DNA of 64,000 bases from Mediterraneibacter hominis. GTDB lineage: Bacteria; Bacillota; Clostridia; Lachnospirales; Lachnospiraceae. Numbering within the stretch: the stretch's first letter is position 1; every line of letters starts with the position of its first letter. Below are positions 18,304-26,640 of the stretch, in pieces. Position numbers and translations under genes: made by a program. Location: positions 620,001 through 684,000 of the forward strand of contig NZ_JACOPF010000001.1 in the NCBI RefSeq assembly GCF_014287475.1, given 5' to 3'. Below the pieces are notes generated by a model, which worked only from the letters and a program-made list of their open reading frames with translations, was not told the DNA's origin and ran no database searches.

Positions 18304-18544
18304 TGTATTTTCCCTCCTGAAATGCCTCGTTTTGCCCTATTTTACGCACTTTTTTGGATTTCTTCAAGAGCTACAGTTTTCCGGAAACTGTAGCAAAAAC
18401 GGCAAAATACGGCAGTTCGAGACCAAGTGTAGTAGTCTGTAGTAGTCAATTGGTAGTCTGTTTAGGGGGTGCAGACTACCGGGGTTTTTGAACCTTTTAA
18501 CGATTGTTTGGTTAAGGGGGTGCAACATTAAACAATCAATCGTT
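18304..18544. other. Chromosome-prophage junction with hairpins; candidate attL region
   Basis: No gene fits between the phosphatase and the GIY-YIG gene. A perfect 10 bp palindrome with TCCGG loop is at 18370-18394. Then GTAGTCTG is repeated at about 18433 and 18453. Two hairpins follow: GGTAGTCTG/CAGACTACC (18452-18480) and AACGATTGTTT paired with the 18530-18544 arm. Both loops carry AGGGGGTGCA. The integrase lies 2 kb inside, so the left attachment site is probably here, but no matching copy was found at the right end, and the core is undefined. Confidence 0.4.
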
Positions 18545-19307
18545 TTCCCAAATATCCGCTTTCCTTCATCCGTTTATATGTACCAAGTGTATCATTTTTA
18601 TTTACAAATTCCAAGGCTTCATAATATTCCATTCCTAACATAAGTAAATTCATTCTTGCCGCATGCAAATAGTTTTCATACCATGCCCATTCTGGATTTT
18701 TCGATAATTCCCTAATCGTAGAACGTGATACTATAGGATTTAGTGCGTAATTATCTGGTTGACAAAAACTTTTTACAATATTGATATTATTTTCCATCAC
18801 TATTGCTTGTCCTGCTGTAGAACCACCCATATTATTCCACGGCGGAAAATGACCAAATTTTCTCCGAAAAGCTTCAATTAATATTCCTTCTACTCTTTTT
18901 ATATCATCCCGTCCTTGCTCGCTCATCATATCCTCTATTGGAGAATTCTGTTCTTGTGCAAATTTTTCATACCCTTTTCTATTTCTATGAACTAATGGTT
19001 GAGATAACGGTGACTGTACAAATATCGTATATCCTAATCGTTCATTTTTTGAAAAATAATCTTCAATTTGCTTTTGTTTTGAACCTTCTTTAACTGGCAA
19101 AATCCCATTATGTTGTTTAAATCTTTCTGCTAAATCTCCTGCTAAACCTATATAAAGAACTGCTTCGGCATAATAATCCCAAAAACAATATATTCCTGCA
19201 GAAGCCCATCCGTAATTATCTCTCGGCGAGCATAAATCATCAATCGCATTTGCCATTTCTAAAGCTTCTTCTCTTCTATACGCATCTATAATAACAGTTC
19301 CAAACAT
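18528..19307 (-). CDS. GIY-YIG nuclease family protein, prophage cargo
   Basis: 259 residues. Residues about 36-70 form the GIY-YIG core: GIYCFW (38-43), VLYIGLAGDLAERF (50-63; YIG 52-54, catalytic Arg 62). Downstream come Glu 140 in KRVEGILIEAF and Asn 158-159 in PPWNNMGG, the expected metal ligand and C-terminal Asn. A helical C-terminal extension (about 165-259) is unassigned. It is AT-rich and follows the HEPN-like gene at 73 bp, in the same direction, between integrase and chromosome, a usual place for prophage defence cargo. DNA or RNA cleavage is inferred from the fold; the target is unknown. Confidence 0.75.
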   Translation of the reverse strand: MFGTVIIDAYRREEALEMANAIDDLCSPRDNYGWASAGIYCFWDYYAEAVLYIGLAGDLAERFKQHNGILPVKEGSKQKQIEDYFSKNERLGYTIFVQSPLSQPLVHRNRKGYEKFAQEQNSPIEDMMSEQGRDDIKRVEGILIEAFRRKFGHFPPWNNMGGSTAGQAIVMENNINIVKSFCQPDNYALNPIVSRSTIRELSKNPEWAWYENYLHAARMNLLMLGMEYYEALEFVNKNDTLGTYKRMKESGYLGKRLIV

Positions 19308-19379
19308 TTACTGTCTCCTTATAAAAATTACTTGTATGAATCACTCTTCATAATTTATCTTTACTAACTAAATTATTTA

Positions 19380-20366
19380 TTACATAATAATTCCCTTTCG
19401 TTTTAATTCTTGTTTCATCAGATAGTGGTGCGTTTTACAATCCACTTCTAAATCATTCTCATATATAATCCAATCATTTATAACCTCTAATGCATAATCT
19501 AGGTAATCTTGTTCCAATAGAACACCCGATTCTTTTAAGAAATTTATTCTGATCACAAGTTCAATAACATATACAAAATACCATGTTGCATAATCTGTAA
19601 TTTCATCTTCTGAATCAAACACAAAAGTAGCCAAACTATTCTCTGAATATTTATAATGATCGAATGTGTGTCTTTCTTCTGTTAATAATACTTTATATCT
19701 TTGACCATCCACACCAAGCAAAGAAATCCCTTGTTGCAATTTTGTACTATCTACAGTCTTCTTAAAAAATCTATCCAAACTGGCTTTTACATTATTCGTC
19801 TCTTTAAATGTATTTATCACAAAACCATCTGCGATATTTAATAATAACGATAATCTGTGGTTAACATTTATTTTCCCGTAATTTTCTGAATTCAAATAAT
19901 AAAATGCATTCACTAGCGATTTGGTCATTTTTTTATCTGAAATACTCATATTACGAAATTTATCATACTTTTCCAACACATTTGTTGCTAAATTTCTTTT
20001 CGATCTTCCTAACAATTCTGAATGATACCATTTTTTATCCGTCTTATAAAATGATAATGTAAAAAGTTCTTTACAGTCCTTTTTATGTCCATCAATTTCA
20101 AATGATATTGGCTCATAAAAATACCCATCATATAGAAACAGTAACTCCCAAATCAATTTAAACACAGTTTTGATATTTTCATTGCCTTCAAGAATCAACT
20201 CACAATTAGTGTCTTTTATTTTGATATCCGCACAAACGCCTTTATATTCTGTTTTTATTTCTTGATCACTCCAATTACGGACATAGTCTTTTATTTTCAT
20301 ATTAACTATCCACTTCATAAATTGCTCCTTGCCAATACTTTTCCTAAGCACATAAGTTTTTCGCAT
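19380..20366 (-). CDS. HEPN-like (Apea-type) protein, putative RNase toxin/defence effector
   Basis: 328 residues if ATG 20366 is used; ATG 20318 has a better site (AAGGAG) and would give 312. Residues 1-125 form a beta-rich domain of unknown type (YDGYFYEPISFEIDG). Residues 125-320 are helical with EERHTFDHYKY: Arg 232 and His 237 fit the RX4-6H motif of HEPN ribonucleases, in the position used by Apea-like HEPN proteins. It has its own promoter behind the integrase terminator and forms a cassette with the GIY-YIG gene. AT-rich relative to the phage genes. Family call is inference from motif and layout, not from overall similarity. Confidence 0.55.
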   Translation of the reverse strand: MRKTYVLRKSIGKEQFMKWIVNMKIKDYVRNWSDQEIKTEYKGVCADIKIKDTNCELILEGNENIKTVFKLIWELLFLYDGYFYEPISFEIDGHKKDCKELFTLSFYKTDKKWYHSELLGRSKRNLATNVLEKYDKFRNMSISDKKMTKSLVNAFYYLNSENYGKINVNHRLSLLLNIADGFVINTFKETNNVKASLDRFFKKTVDSTKLQQGISLLGVDGQRYKVLLTEERHTFDHYKYSENSLATFVFDSEDEITDYATWYFVYVIELVIRINFLKESGVLLEQDYLDYALEVINDWIIYENDLEVDCKTHHYLMKQELKRKGIIM

Positions 20367-20382
20367 ATTCTAATCTGCCTCA

Positions 20383-20411
20383 ATTATACAATCTTTCTCG
20401 TATCTCCACAA
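20383..20411 (-). promoter_or_regulatory. Promoter of the HEPN-like/GIY-YIG cassette
   Basis: Minus-strand TTGTGG (20411-20406), 17 bp, TATAAT (20388-20383). It lies between the integrase terminator and the HEPN-like start, so the cassette is an independent transcription unit. Confidence 0.6.
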
Positions 20412-20421
20412 TTCCCAACAC

Positions 20422-20460
20422 AAAAATAACGCCCAAGGATTCTTCCAATCCCTGAGCGCC
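20422..20460 (-). terminator. Terminator after the integrase gene
   Basis: Minus-strand GGCGCTCAGGGATT pairs with AATCCTTGGGCGTT across a short loop and is followed by ATTTTTG. It begins 11 bp after the integrase stop. Confidence 0.75.
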
Positions 20461-20470
20461 TCCATTCATC

Positions 20471-21742
20471 TTATACTATCTTAAACATATTCTGCCTCAT
20501 CGGCTTCTTACCTTCCGCCTTATCCACTTCTTTCCTCGCCTGCTCCAGTTCCTCCATGCGAATCATCTCGTTCTTCGCATCATCCAAACCGAGATGCGTG
20601 TACGTATTCATCGTCACTCCGATATCCGAATGCCCCATTAGGTACTGCAGCGTTTTTGGATTCATTCCAGCTTTCGCCTGATTACTGCAGTAAGTATGTC
20701 TGCAAATGTGCAGCGTGATCTTCGGCATCTGTACTTTGAAAATGCTGTTGTACCGATTCACTGCATTTTTAAATCGATGCTCCCAATGCAGCGCCACTTC
20801 CGGCATCCCGTCCTTATCTCTGAAAAGGAATCCCACATAACCATCCACCATAATCTCCGGAAGATCCGTTGGTCTGTCTTCCAGAATCGCCTGAAACATT
20901 CGGAACACATCCTCTGTCATCGGAATCTTTCTAGTTCCGGCGTTGGTCTTCGTAGATTCAATGTGGTACTCCATGCTGCCGATTCGCTGAAGCTGATGAT
21001 CAATGTTGATGATGCGGTTCTTCAAATCAATATCCTTAATGGTTAATCCGCAAAATTCCGAAATTCGAAGCCCTGTATGAAATAAGATGTAGAATACCTC
21101 ATAGTATTTGCAGTACACATTATCGTCATGTACAAACTTTAGGAACTTCCTCATCTGGTCTTTCGTGATAGCTTCTCTGGTATGCTCCGTATTCACCACC
21201 ACACCGGCAAGCTGGAATGCAAATGGATTTTTTACGATAATATCATCATCCATTGCCATCTGAAATGCCGGTCTGAGAACACCTCGCACCGTTTTAATGC
21301 TGCTTGACCCTCGCCCATCCTGCTGTAACTTAATAAGAAATAACTTTGCATCCGACGTCTTTACTTCCGAAATCTTCTTACTTCCAAACTCCTCTTTTTC
21401 CATCAAATTCTTTACAAATTTATAATTGATGAGGGTATTCGGCTTCACACCGGTTCTCGTCTGCAGATAACGGTCAATCAGCTCATTTACCATCATCTTT
21501 TTACCCATTGGATCCAGTTTGGAATCTAAATCCTGCTGTACCATCTTCTCCAGTTCCCTAAGGGAAAGGCAGGGCTGCTTTCCTACCGGCTACGGATCTG
21601 TTGGAACCAGTCTCCAACTGTAAAGAAATTTAGGTTTCCCATCCACTACATATTTATACTGGTATTTTCCGTTGGCTCTGATTGATTCGCCAGTGTGTAA
21701 AATCCTATGCTTCGAGTCTCTTCTTTGTCCTTGGCTTGCCAT
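20471..21742 (-). pseudogene. Tn916-like tyrosine integrase with amber codon 51
   Basis: The frame opens at ATG 21742 (MASQGQRRDSKHRILHTGES), overlapping the excisionase end, and encodes the arm-binding N-domain of Tn916-type Int (KYQYKYVVDGKPKFLYSW). Codon 51 is TAG, then the same frame resumes PVGKQPCLSLREL. From ATG 21544 an uninterrupted 357-residue part carries the core-binding domain and the catalytic domain: TGLRISEFCG (Arg), HICRHTY, and GHSDIGVTMNTYTH (final His and Tyr). The enzyme would insert and excise the element. A shortened protein may still be made from 21544 but would lack the arm-site domain. A suppressed or restarted product is possible. Confidence 0.8.
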
Positions 21743-21947
21743 TTGCTAACCCCTCCTTTACTCCCGGTTTCTTCAAGTATTTGATAAATTCGTCTTTAAT
21801 GATCAACTTGCGAGTGCCGTACATCGCCATAAAAGGCAAATTCTTCTCTTCCGCCAGTCGGAACAACTTTCTCCTACTAAGTCCAAAATATTCTGCCGTT
21901 TCGATGACTGTAAGAAAATCCTTATCTGCTAGTGATGGTCTGCTCAT
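21705..21947 (-). CDS. Excisionase-like small DNA-binding protein
   Basis: 80 residues from ATG 21947 with AGGAGG nine bases upstream. The sequence LTVIETAEYFGLSRRKLFRLAEE followed by a short beta wing (MYGTRKLIIKDEFIKYL) is the winged-helix excisionase pattern of Tn916 Xis. It would bind near attachment sites and steer Int toward excision. Its 3' end overlaps the integrase start, as in Tn916-type elements. Promoter at 21983-22011. Confidence 0.8.
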   Translation of the reverse strand: MSRPSLADKDFLTVIETAEYFGLSRRKLFRLAEEKNLPFMAMYGTRKLIIKDEFIKYLKKPGVKEGLANGKPRTKKRLEA

Positions 21948-21982
21948 CGTGTCTTCCTCCTTCTTCGCTTTTGGTAGTAACA

Positions 21983-22011
21983 TATATCACTCTAAACCGC
22001 ATAAATAGCAA
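21983..22011 (-). promoter_or_regulatory. Promoter of excisionase, copy 1 of a repeated promoter
   Basis: Minus-strand TTGCTA (22011-22006), 17 bp, GATATA (21988-21983). The 40 bp around it, including TTTAGAGTGATATATG and ACTACCAAAA, recurs at 44351-44394 with few changes. Confidence 0.5.
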
Positions 22012-22035
22012 CTACTTTCGGCAGAATAAATGCAT

Positions 22036-22230
22036 TTATATCATGGGATTATTCTGCAGAAATTCCTCAAACTTTGTACGTATAATCAGGTATCGATTTC
22101 CACTATACACAGCAAATGTTCCCAGATTATCTTCTGCCAATCTCCGCATCTTCTTCACACCAATATTAAAATAGGATCCTGCCTCATTGATTGAAAGCAT
22201 ATATTTTTCACTTAATGGCAACTTCTCCAT
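22036..22230 (-). CDS. Second excisionase-like protein
   Basis: 64 residues from ATG 22230, preceded by GGAGGTGCGGC. SEKYMLSINEAGSYFNIGVKKMRRLAED then a wing YSGNRYLIIRTKFEEFL: the same fold as the neighbour at 21.7 kb but diverged. Tn916-family Xis proteins look like this. Two excisionase-like genes in tandem suggest one may serve as a regulator, or that two elements have merged. Confidence 0.75.
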   Translation of the reverse strand: MEKLPLSEKYMLSINEAGSYFNIGVKKMRRLAEDNLGTFAVYSGNRYLIIRTKFEEFLQNNPMI

Positions 22231-22311
22231 ATGCCGCACCTCCATATTTTTTGGTAGTCGTATATTCCCGTAAAGTCTGGAAAAATGCAACTACTTTCTC
22301 CACTATATTTC

Positions 22312-22718
22312 TTATTCTTTATCCTGTATTTCAAACCTGCCCTTTACATAGCAGACATGACTGCAATATTTCCTCTTTGCATTCCCATACACAGAAAAAG
22401 GCTTGCCGCAGGCAGGACAGATATACTCATAAATCGCCTTTCGTTTTACCTGATCCAGATGAGAATTCCACCACTGATTCCTGCATTTATCGGAACAGAA
22501 TCTCTTTCTCTTCTTTCCTTTTTTCTGTTCAATACTTTTGCCGCAGTTCTCGCAAACCGTCTCTGGTAAGCTCTGTTCTAAGGCTTCACTGCTCAGACCA
22601 TTTCTTCTGCAATAGGATTTTACACTATTTGCAGACAAATCCAGTTCCTTTGCAATCTGCTATACCCCATTCCTGTCTTGCGGTATGCAGCTATCTGAAG
22701 TTTTTGTTCATTTGTCAT
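22312..22718 (-). pseudogene. Zinc-finger/HTH phage regulator, frameshifted
   Basis: From ATG 22718 (AGGAGG upstream) the frame reads MTNEQKLQIAAYRKTGMGYSR, a short helix-turn-helix start, then slips. A missing A near 22655 puts the continuation, ELDLSANSVKSYCRRNGLSSE, in another frame. The rest has two zinc knuckles, CENCGKSI...CSDKC and CPACGKPF...CSHVC. Such HTH plus zinc proteins lie next to phage DNA polymerase genes in Firmicutes. Restoring one base gives about 135 residues. Confidence 0.7.
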
Positions 22719-22728
22719 AAAGAAAACA

Positions 22729-22756
22729 CCTCCTACCAGGTAGCCTTGGCAGGAGG
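22729..22756 (-). promoter_or_regulatory. Leader element sequestering a ribosome binding site, copy 1
   Basis: On the transcript CCTCC (22756-22752) can pair with GGAGG (22733-22729), enclosing GCC/GGC and TACC/GGTA stems like a small cloverleaf. The GGAGG is the ribosome binding site of the zinc-finger gene. The core GGCTACCTGGTAGGAGG recurs at 52935-52952. Confidence 0.45.
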
Positions 22757-22770
22757 CAAAAAAGGACGTT

Positions 22771-24712
22771 TTAATCTTTTTTATAAAAATCACAAGTATA
22801 GCCATCAGCACGAAGGAGTAGCCCTTCTGCCCACTTCGGCACTCTTGCCATCTGTTCACACACAGCCTCAAGGCTCATGCATGGATCTGCTTCAATAATA
22901 ATTTCATCATGAACATGAGCAACGATTCTGCAGCACCGGAGTGTCTTCATAGCATACATCAGTATGTCACGGGATGTTGCCTGAACGATATTTTCCACGA
23001 ATTTAGGACCGTAGCTTTCTAAGCGTTCCCACTTTTTCGTACCACCCACCCCTTCATATGTGACAGACTCACCACCGAACTTATTCTCTCCCATGCGTGG
23101 TTTTACATAGGAAAGGACTCTGCCGGATGGCAAGGTAATAAACAACATCCCACTTCTGCAGGAAAAATGAACACCGTGTGTTACAGCGGTTGTCTTTTGC
23201 TTTATAGCTTTTTTCACAGCATTATCAACATCCTACCAGAATCTAATGATATTTGGATTTGAACTTCTCCAAACTGATACCAGTTCCGGCAGTTCTTCTT
23301 CCGCAAGTCCCATCTCAAGAGCACCCATAGATTTCAAAGCGCCTGTCGATCCTCCGTATCCTAACGCAAGCTCCGCAATTTTACCCTTCTGACGAAGATG
23401 TCCATTCACTCCGTGCTTTTCAACCGGAACACCAAACATCTGACTTGCCGATGCACAATAGATGTCTCCACCCTTTTCAAATACATCTATTCTCCAAGAT
23501 TCCCCTGCAAACCATGCAATTACCCTAGCTTCAATGGCAGAAAAGTCTGCAACGATGAACGTTTTGTTCACCGTAGGGATAAACGCTGTTCTGATCAACT
23601 GTGATAAGGTATCTGGGATATCGTCATATAAAAGGTCGAGAGAATCATAGTTATCACATCTCATAAGAGCTCTTGCTTCCGCCAAATCTTCCCATATGAT
23701 TCTGCGGAAGATTCTGCAGTTGTACAAGTCTTCCCGCAAATCGTCCTGTGCGATTAGCACCGTAGAACTGAAACATTCCCCTTACCCTGCCATCTTTACA
23801 CATAGAATTCTGCATTGCCTGATATTTACGCACCGATGATTTGACCAGTTTCTGTCTTAAAGAAAGCACCTCTGACATATTGTCTGGCACTTCATTAATC
23901 AGCGCTGCAACCGCCTTTTTATCAAGTGTTTCCGTTTCGACTCCATTATCGGACAGCCATTCTTTCATCTGTACTGCCGAATTAGGATTGTCAAGACTGG
24001 TCAGTTCCTGCAGTTTTGTCATAAGTTTTTCACGAGATACTTTATCAATCTCAATACACTTTTCTACAAAATCAGTATCAACCAGAATGCCTCTGTCGTT
24101 GATTTCCTGGTCAAGATCATATTCATCCCATACAAAATCCGGCACAGGGAATTTCTGCAGTCTGCTCTGAATCTGCATCTCTGCTTCCACATCACGAATG
24201 TTATATGCTTTGAATCGTTCCCACTTTTCCATATCATGCTGTGGCAGATTTCTTGTTCTGCCGCCATTGGATTTTGTTGGGTTACACGGTGTACAAAAAT
24301 ATCTGATAAGATCTTTTCCCTCAGTCAGTTTCTGCTTTTCCAGTCCAAGAACGGCACCTGCACCTTCCAGTGACAACGGAAGTCCCATATACGCAGACCA
24401 CACCATCGAACATTTCCATGAATCTGGTTCAAGATAAGTCCCATGCTCATATTCAAGAAACTTCGATAAACAGATTCTTTCAAACTGTGCATTAAAAGCC
24501 CACTTTGTAACAGAATCATTTTCCAGGGCATCATGTATTTCCTGTGGCATTCTTTCCCCACAAGCAAGATCTATTACTTTTACTTCTCCGCCATCAATAC
24601 TATAACCAAAGAGCAGAACTTCAAAGTCCGGTGATTCCACATATCGGTACACTCCTGCCTTTGACAGATTGACTGAAGAGAATGTTTCAATATCTATTTC
24701 TAAATTTTACAT
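22771..24712 (-). pseudogene. Phage family A DNA polymerase, three lesions
   Basis: The expected ATG is 24712 (GGAGG six bases upstream), but codon 2 is TAA. The frame then reads NLEIDIETFSSVNLSKAGVYRYVE, an exonuclease-type N-domain. After LQNLPQNHM (near 23708) one extra G shifts the frame; the next part, EDLAEARALMRC through FIVADFSAIEARVIAWFAGE (polymerase motif A) to NPNIIRFW, ends at TAG 23232-23230. The same frame resumes DVDNAVKKAIKQ and contains the HVHDEII motif C. All parts together would give about 645 residues, the usual size. With these lesions no active polymerase can be made. Confidence 0.88.
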
Positions 24713-24725
24713 TCACTGCCTCCAA

Positions 24726-24763
24726 TAAAAAAGCGGGCGATACAAGATTCCCCCATACCGCCC
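24726..24763 (-). terminator. Hairpin with T-tract before the DNA polymerase remnant
   Basis: Minus-strand GGGCG and CGCCC (5 bp plus weak flanks) followed by GCTTTTTTATT. It separates the small membrane protein gene from the polymerase and could be an attenuator. Confidence 0.45.
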
Positions 24764-24771
24764 TAAACTGA

Positions 24772-24930
24772 TTATTCCGCTTTTTCCTGTTCTTTTTGCT
24801 CTTTTTTCTTACGTCTCTTTTTCTTCAGATAGCTGATGCCATCTGAAACCATGATGCTGAAAGTCCCAATTAAGAACCCCATCGTACATCCGAAACAAAC
24901 TGTAAGCATAAAGTTCTGTACTTCTGTCAT
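24772..24930 (-). CDS. Small membrane protein
   Basis: 52 residues from ATG 24930 with AAGGAGGG upstream. MTEVQNFMLTVCFGCTMGF begins a single membrane helix (about residues 7-32), then a very basic Lys/Arg/Glu tail (KKKRRKKKEQKEQEKAE). It lies 13 bp after the DUF2815 gene. Function unknown; short membrane proteins with basic tails at this position recur in related phages. The strong site and codon pattern support it. Confidence 0.6.
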   Translation of the reverse strand: MTEVQNFMLTVCFGCTMGFLIGTFSIMVSDGISYLKKKRRKKKEQKEQEKAE

Positions 24931-24943
24931 GATGTTGCCCTCC

Positions 24944-25492
24944 TTATGCTAAAAAGTCATCGTCATCTACTGTACCGAAATCATCTGCAGCAGAAGTCTT
25001 ACCGCCAAGGGATTCTCCGTCACGGATTTTCTGAATATTGCCAAGACCGCAAGCGATACCTTTATTTCCGTTGGAATTGAATGCATAAAAGTTAAGAGAT
25101 ACTCTTGCATAGCAGCCAGAATACACTTCCCCTCTGTCAAGGATAGGTTTTACTGCACGGTCAACAATCTGTGGTGCTGTTGTACTGTTGGCATTGATGA
25201 AGTAATGCCCTTTATATGCTTCATCGTCACGTTCAATATCACCATCTCTTAAAGGTAACTTGATAGTAGCCTTATTCGGTTTCTTTTCGCCGAATTTTGC
25301 AATCCCATCTTCGATTGCAGCATCAATAGCCGCATTGATCGCATTTACTGTTTCCGTATCTGTTTTTGGAATCAGTACAGATACGGAATACCTTTCTCCA
25401 CCGCCATTGATGGAAACAGGCTCCCATCCGTGAAAATAAGATAATCTTGTGTTTACACCTGTGATAACTTTCGTTCTGTTCATATTTGCCAT
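24944..25492 (-). CDS. DUF2815 phage protein (SSB-like)
   Basis: 182 residues from ATG 25492 with GAGG nine bases upstream. Contains RLSYFHGWEPVSINGG, YSVSVLIPKTD and the acidic C-terminus DDFGTVDDDDFLA. DUF2815 proteins accompany DUF2800 and DNA polymerase in Firmicute siphophages. The acidic tail resembles that of single-stranded DNA binding proteins, supporting a role in phage replication. It looks intact although its neighbours on both sides are damaged. Confidence 0.8.
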   Translation of the reverse strand: MANMNRTKVITGVNTRLSYFHGWEPVSINGGGERYSVSVLIPKTDTETVNAINAAIDAAIEDGIAKFGEKKPNKATIKLPLRDGDIERDDEAYKGHYFINANSTTAPQIVDRAVKPILDRGEVYSGCYARVSLNFYAFNSNGNKGIACGLGNIQKIRDGESLGGKTSAADDFGTVDDDDFLA

Positions 25493-25496
25493 AATA

Positions 25497-26588
25497 TTAA
25501 TCCTCCATGATTTCATTAAATTCGTTTTTTACGTTTGATACATTCATTGCCGGACGCTTGTCTGTAATCGATACAAGAGTCGGCTTACCCGGTGGTTTAT
25601 AAATGAGATCACCGAGAATCTCCTCAAAAACAGTTTTTCCCATCAATTTCTGCATCTCCGTCATCGGAATCAAAGACTGACGATAAATATCTATATAACC
25701 ATGTTCCTTTGCTGCTTCTGCCACCAACTGCTCATCACGGTACTTACGATTGGAACGACCTTCTACTACTTTAAATCCATTCCATTCTTTTCCGTGGTTT
25801 ACTGCAGCCTCAGTAGCGTAAGCTGTGATTTCGTTTGCCCACTTGGTAAGATCCGGCAGCACAGCAAGAACTTCTTCAATTTCCGTATCCGTAAGAAGTG
25901 GCGGCAATTTAAATTCAAGTCTGGCAAGCTTCATTTTTTCTTCTGCTCTGGCTCTGCATTTGACTGCGGCCTTGCAGAAGGTACACCATTCTCCCGGAAG
26001 ATACTCACCCTCTCCATCATAAGCCATCTGCGCTTTTGGCTTTAATTCGTCCTCCGCCCAACTTTTCAATTCTTCAATTGAAATTGTCCATGTACTGATA
26101 TTTTCCCTCCTGGGCTGAAAGATTGTCATCGACACTTTCTTGATATCGTAGAGTGCATCGTAGATTTCCAACGCCCCTAATGCATACAACATCATCTGTG
26201 GGTTATGTTCCGCTTCAACAAAAATGCCTCGTCCATATTTGAAATCAATGATATGAAGGGTATCATCTGAAATAATGATGCAGTCTCCCGTACCAAATCC
26301 ATCCGGCACATGGCAGGAAAAATCAAGTCTCTGCTCGATGAGGATGATCGGGTCTTTACAAGACTTCTTTGCCTCTTCGTACTGCTCCATGACATACTCT
26401 GTATAAGAATCGGTGCATTCCTCCATCTCATCGGAGTTATAATCTGATACCGGACGTTTGCTTCTCTTCTTCAGAGCTTTCTTAAGTTTGTGTTCACAAA
26501 GGGCATGTGCCGCAGTTCCTTCTTTGGCAGCCTCAGATGTCTGTGATTCAAATTGAAAGCTCCAATATCTATCATGCCAGTCCTGCAA
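25497..26588 (-). pseudogene. DUF2800 (Cas4/RecB-like nuclease) phage protein, degenerate 5' end
   Basis: The body, from QTSEAAKEGTAAHALCEHKLKK on, is the phage DUF2800 family: GDCIIISDDTLHIIDFKYGRG carries the D...DxK nuclease core and the C-terminal CTFCKAAVKCR is a cysteine cluster like Cas4. The normal start, with a conserved Ser/Arg-Trp-Leu region before it, is absent: upstream of 26588 only TTG is possible, there is no ribosome site, a TAG stands three codons before, and LEL-like residues appear in another frame. I read it as broken at 26.55-26.60 kb, where the tail module meets this block. Confidence 0.65.
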
Positions 26589-26640
26589 AACAGTCTAAGT
26601 AACTCCCGTCCGGTTAGTCTCTGACCGCAAAAGTCTGATA

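Noticed and set aside
18408-18422. GGCAGTTCGAGACC looks like a tRNA T-loop and might be a tRNA-derived attachment site
   Set aside because: No acceptor, D or anticodon stem can be drawn around it.
22191-22898. 235-codon plus-strand open frame over the zinc-finger and polymerase region
   Set aside because: It covers damaged minus-strand genes whose homology is clear and has no ribosome binding site.
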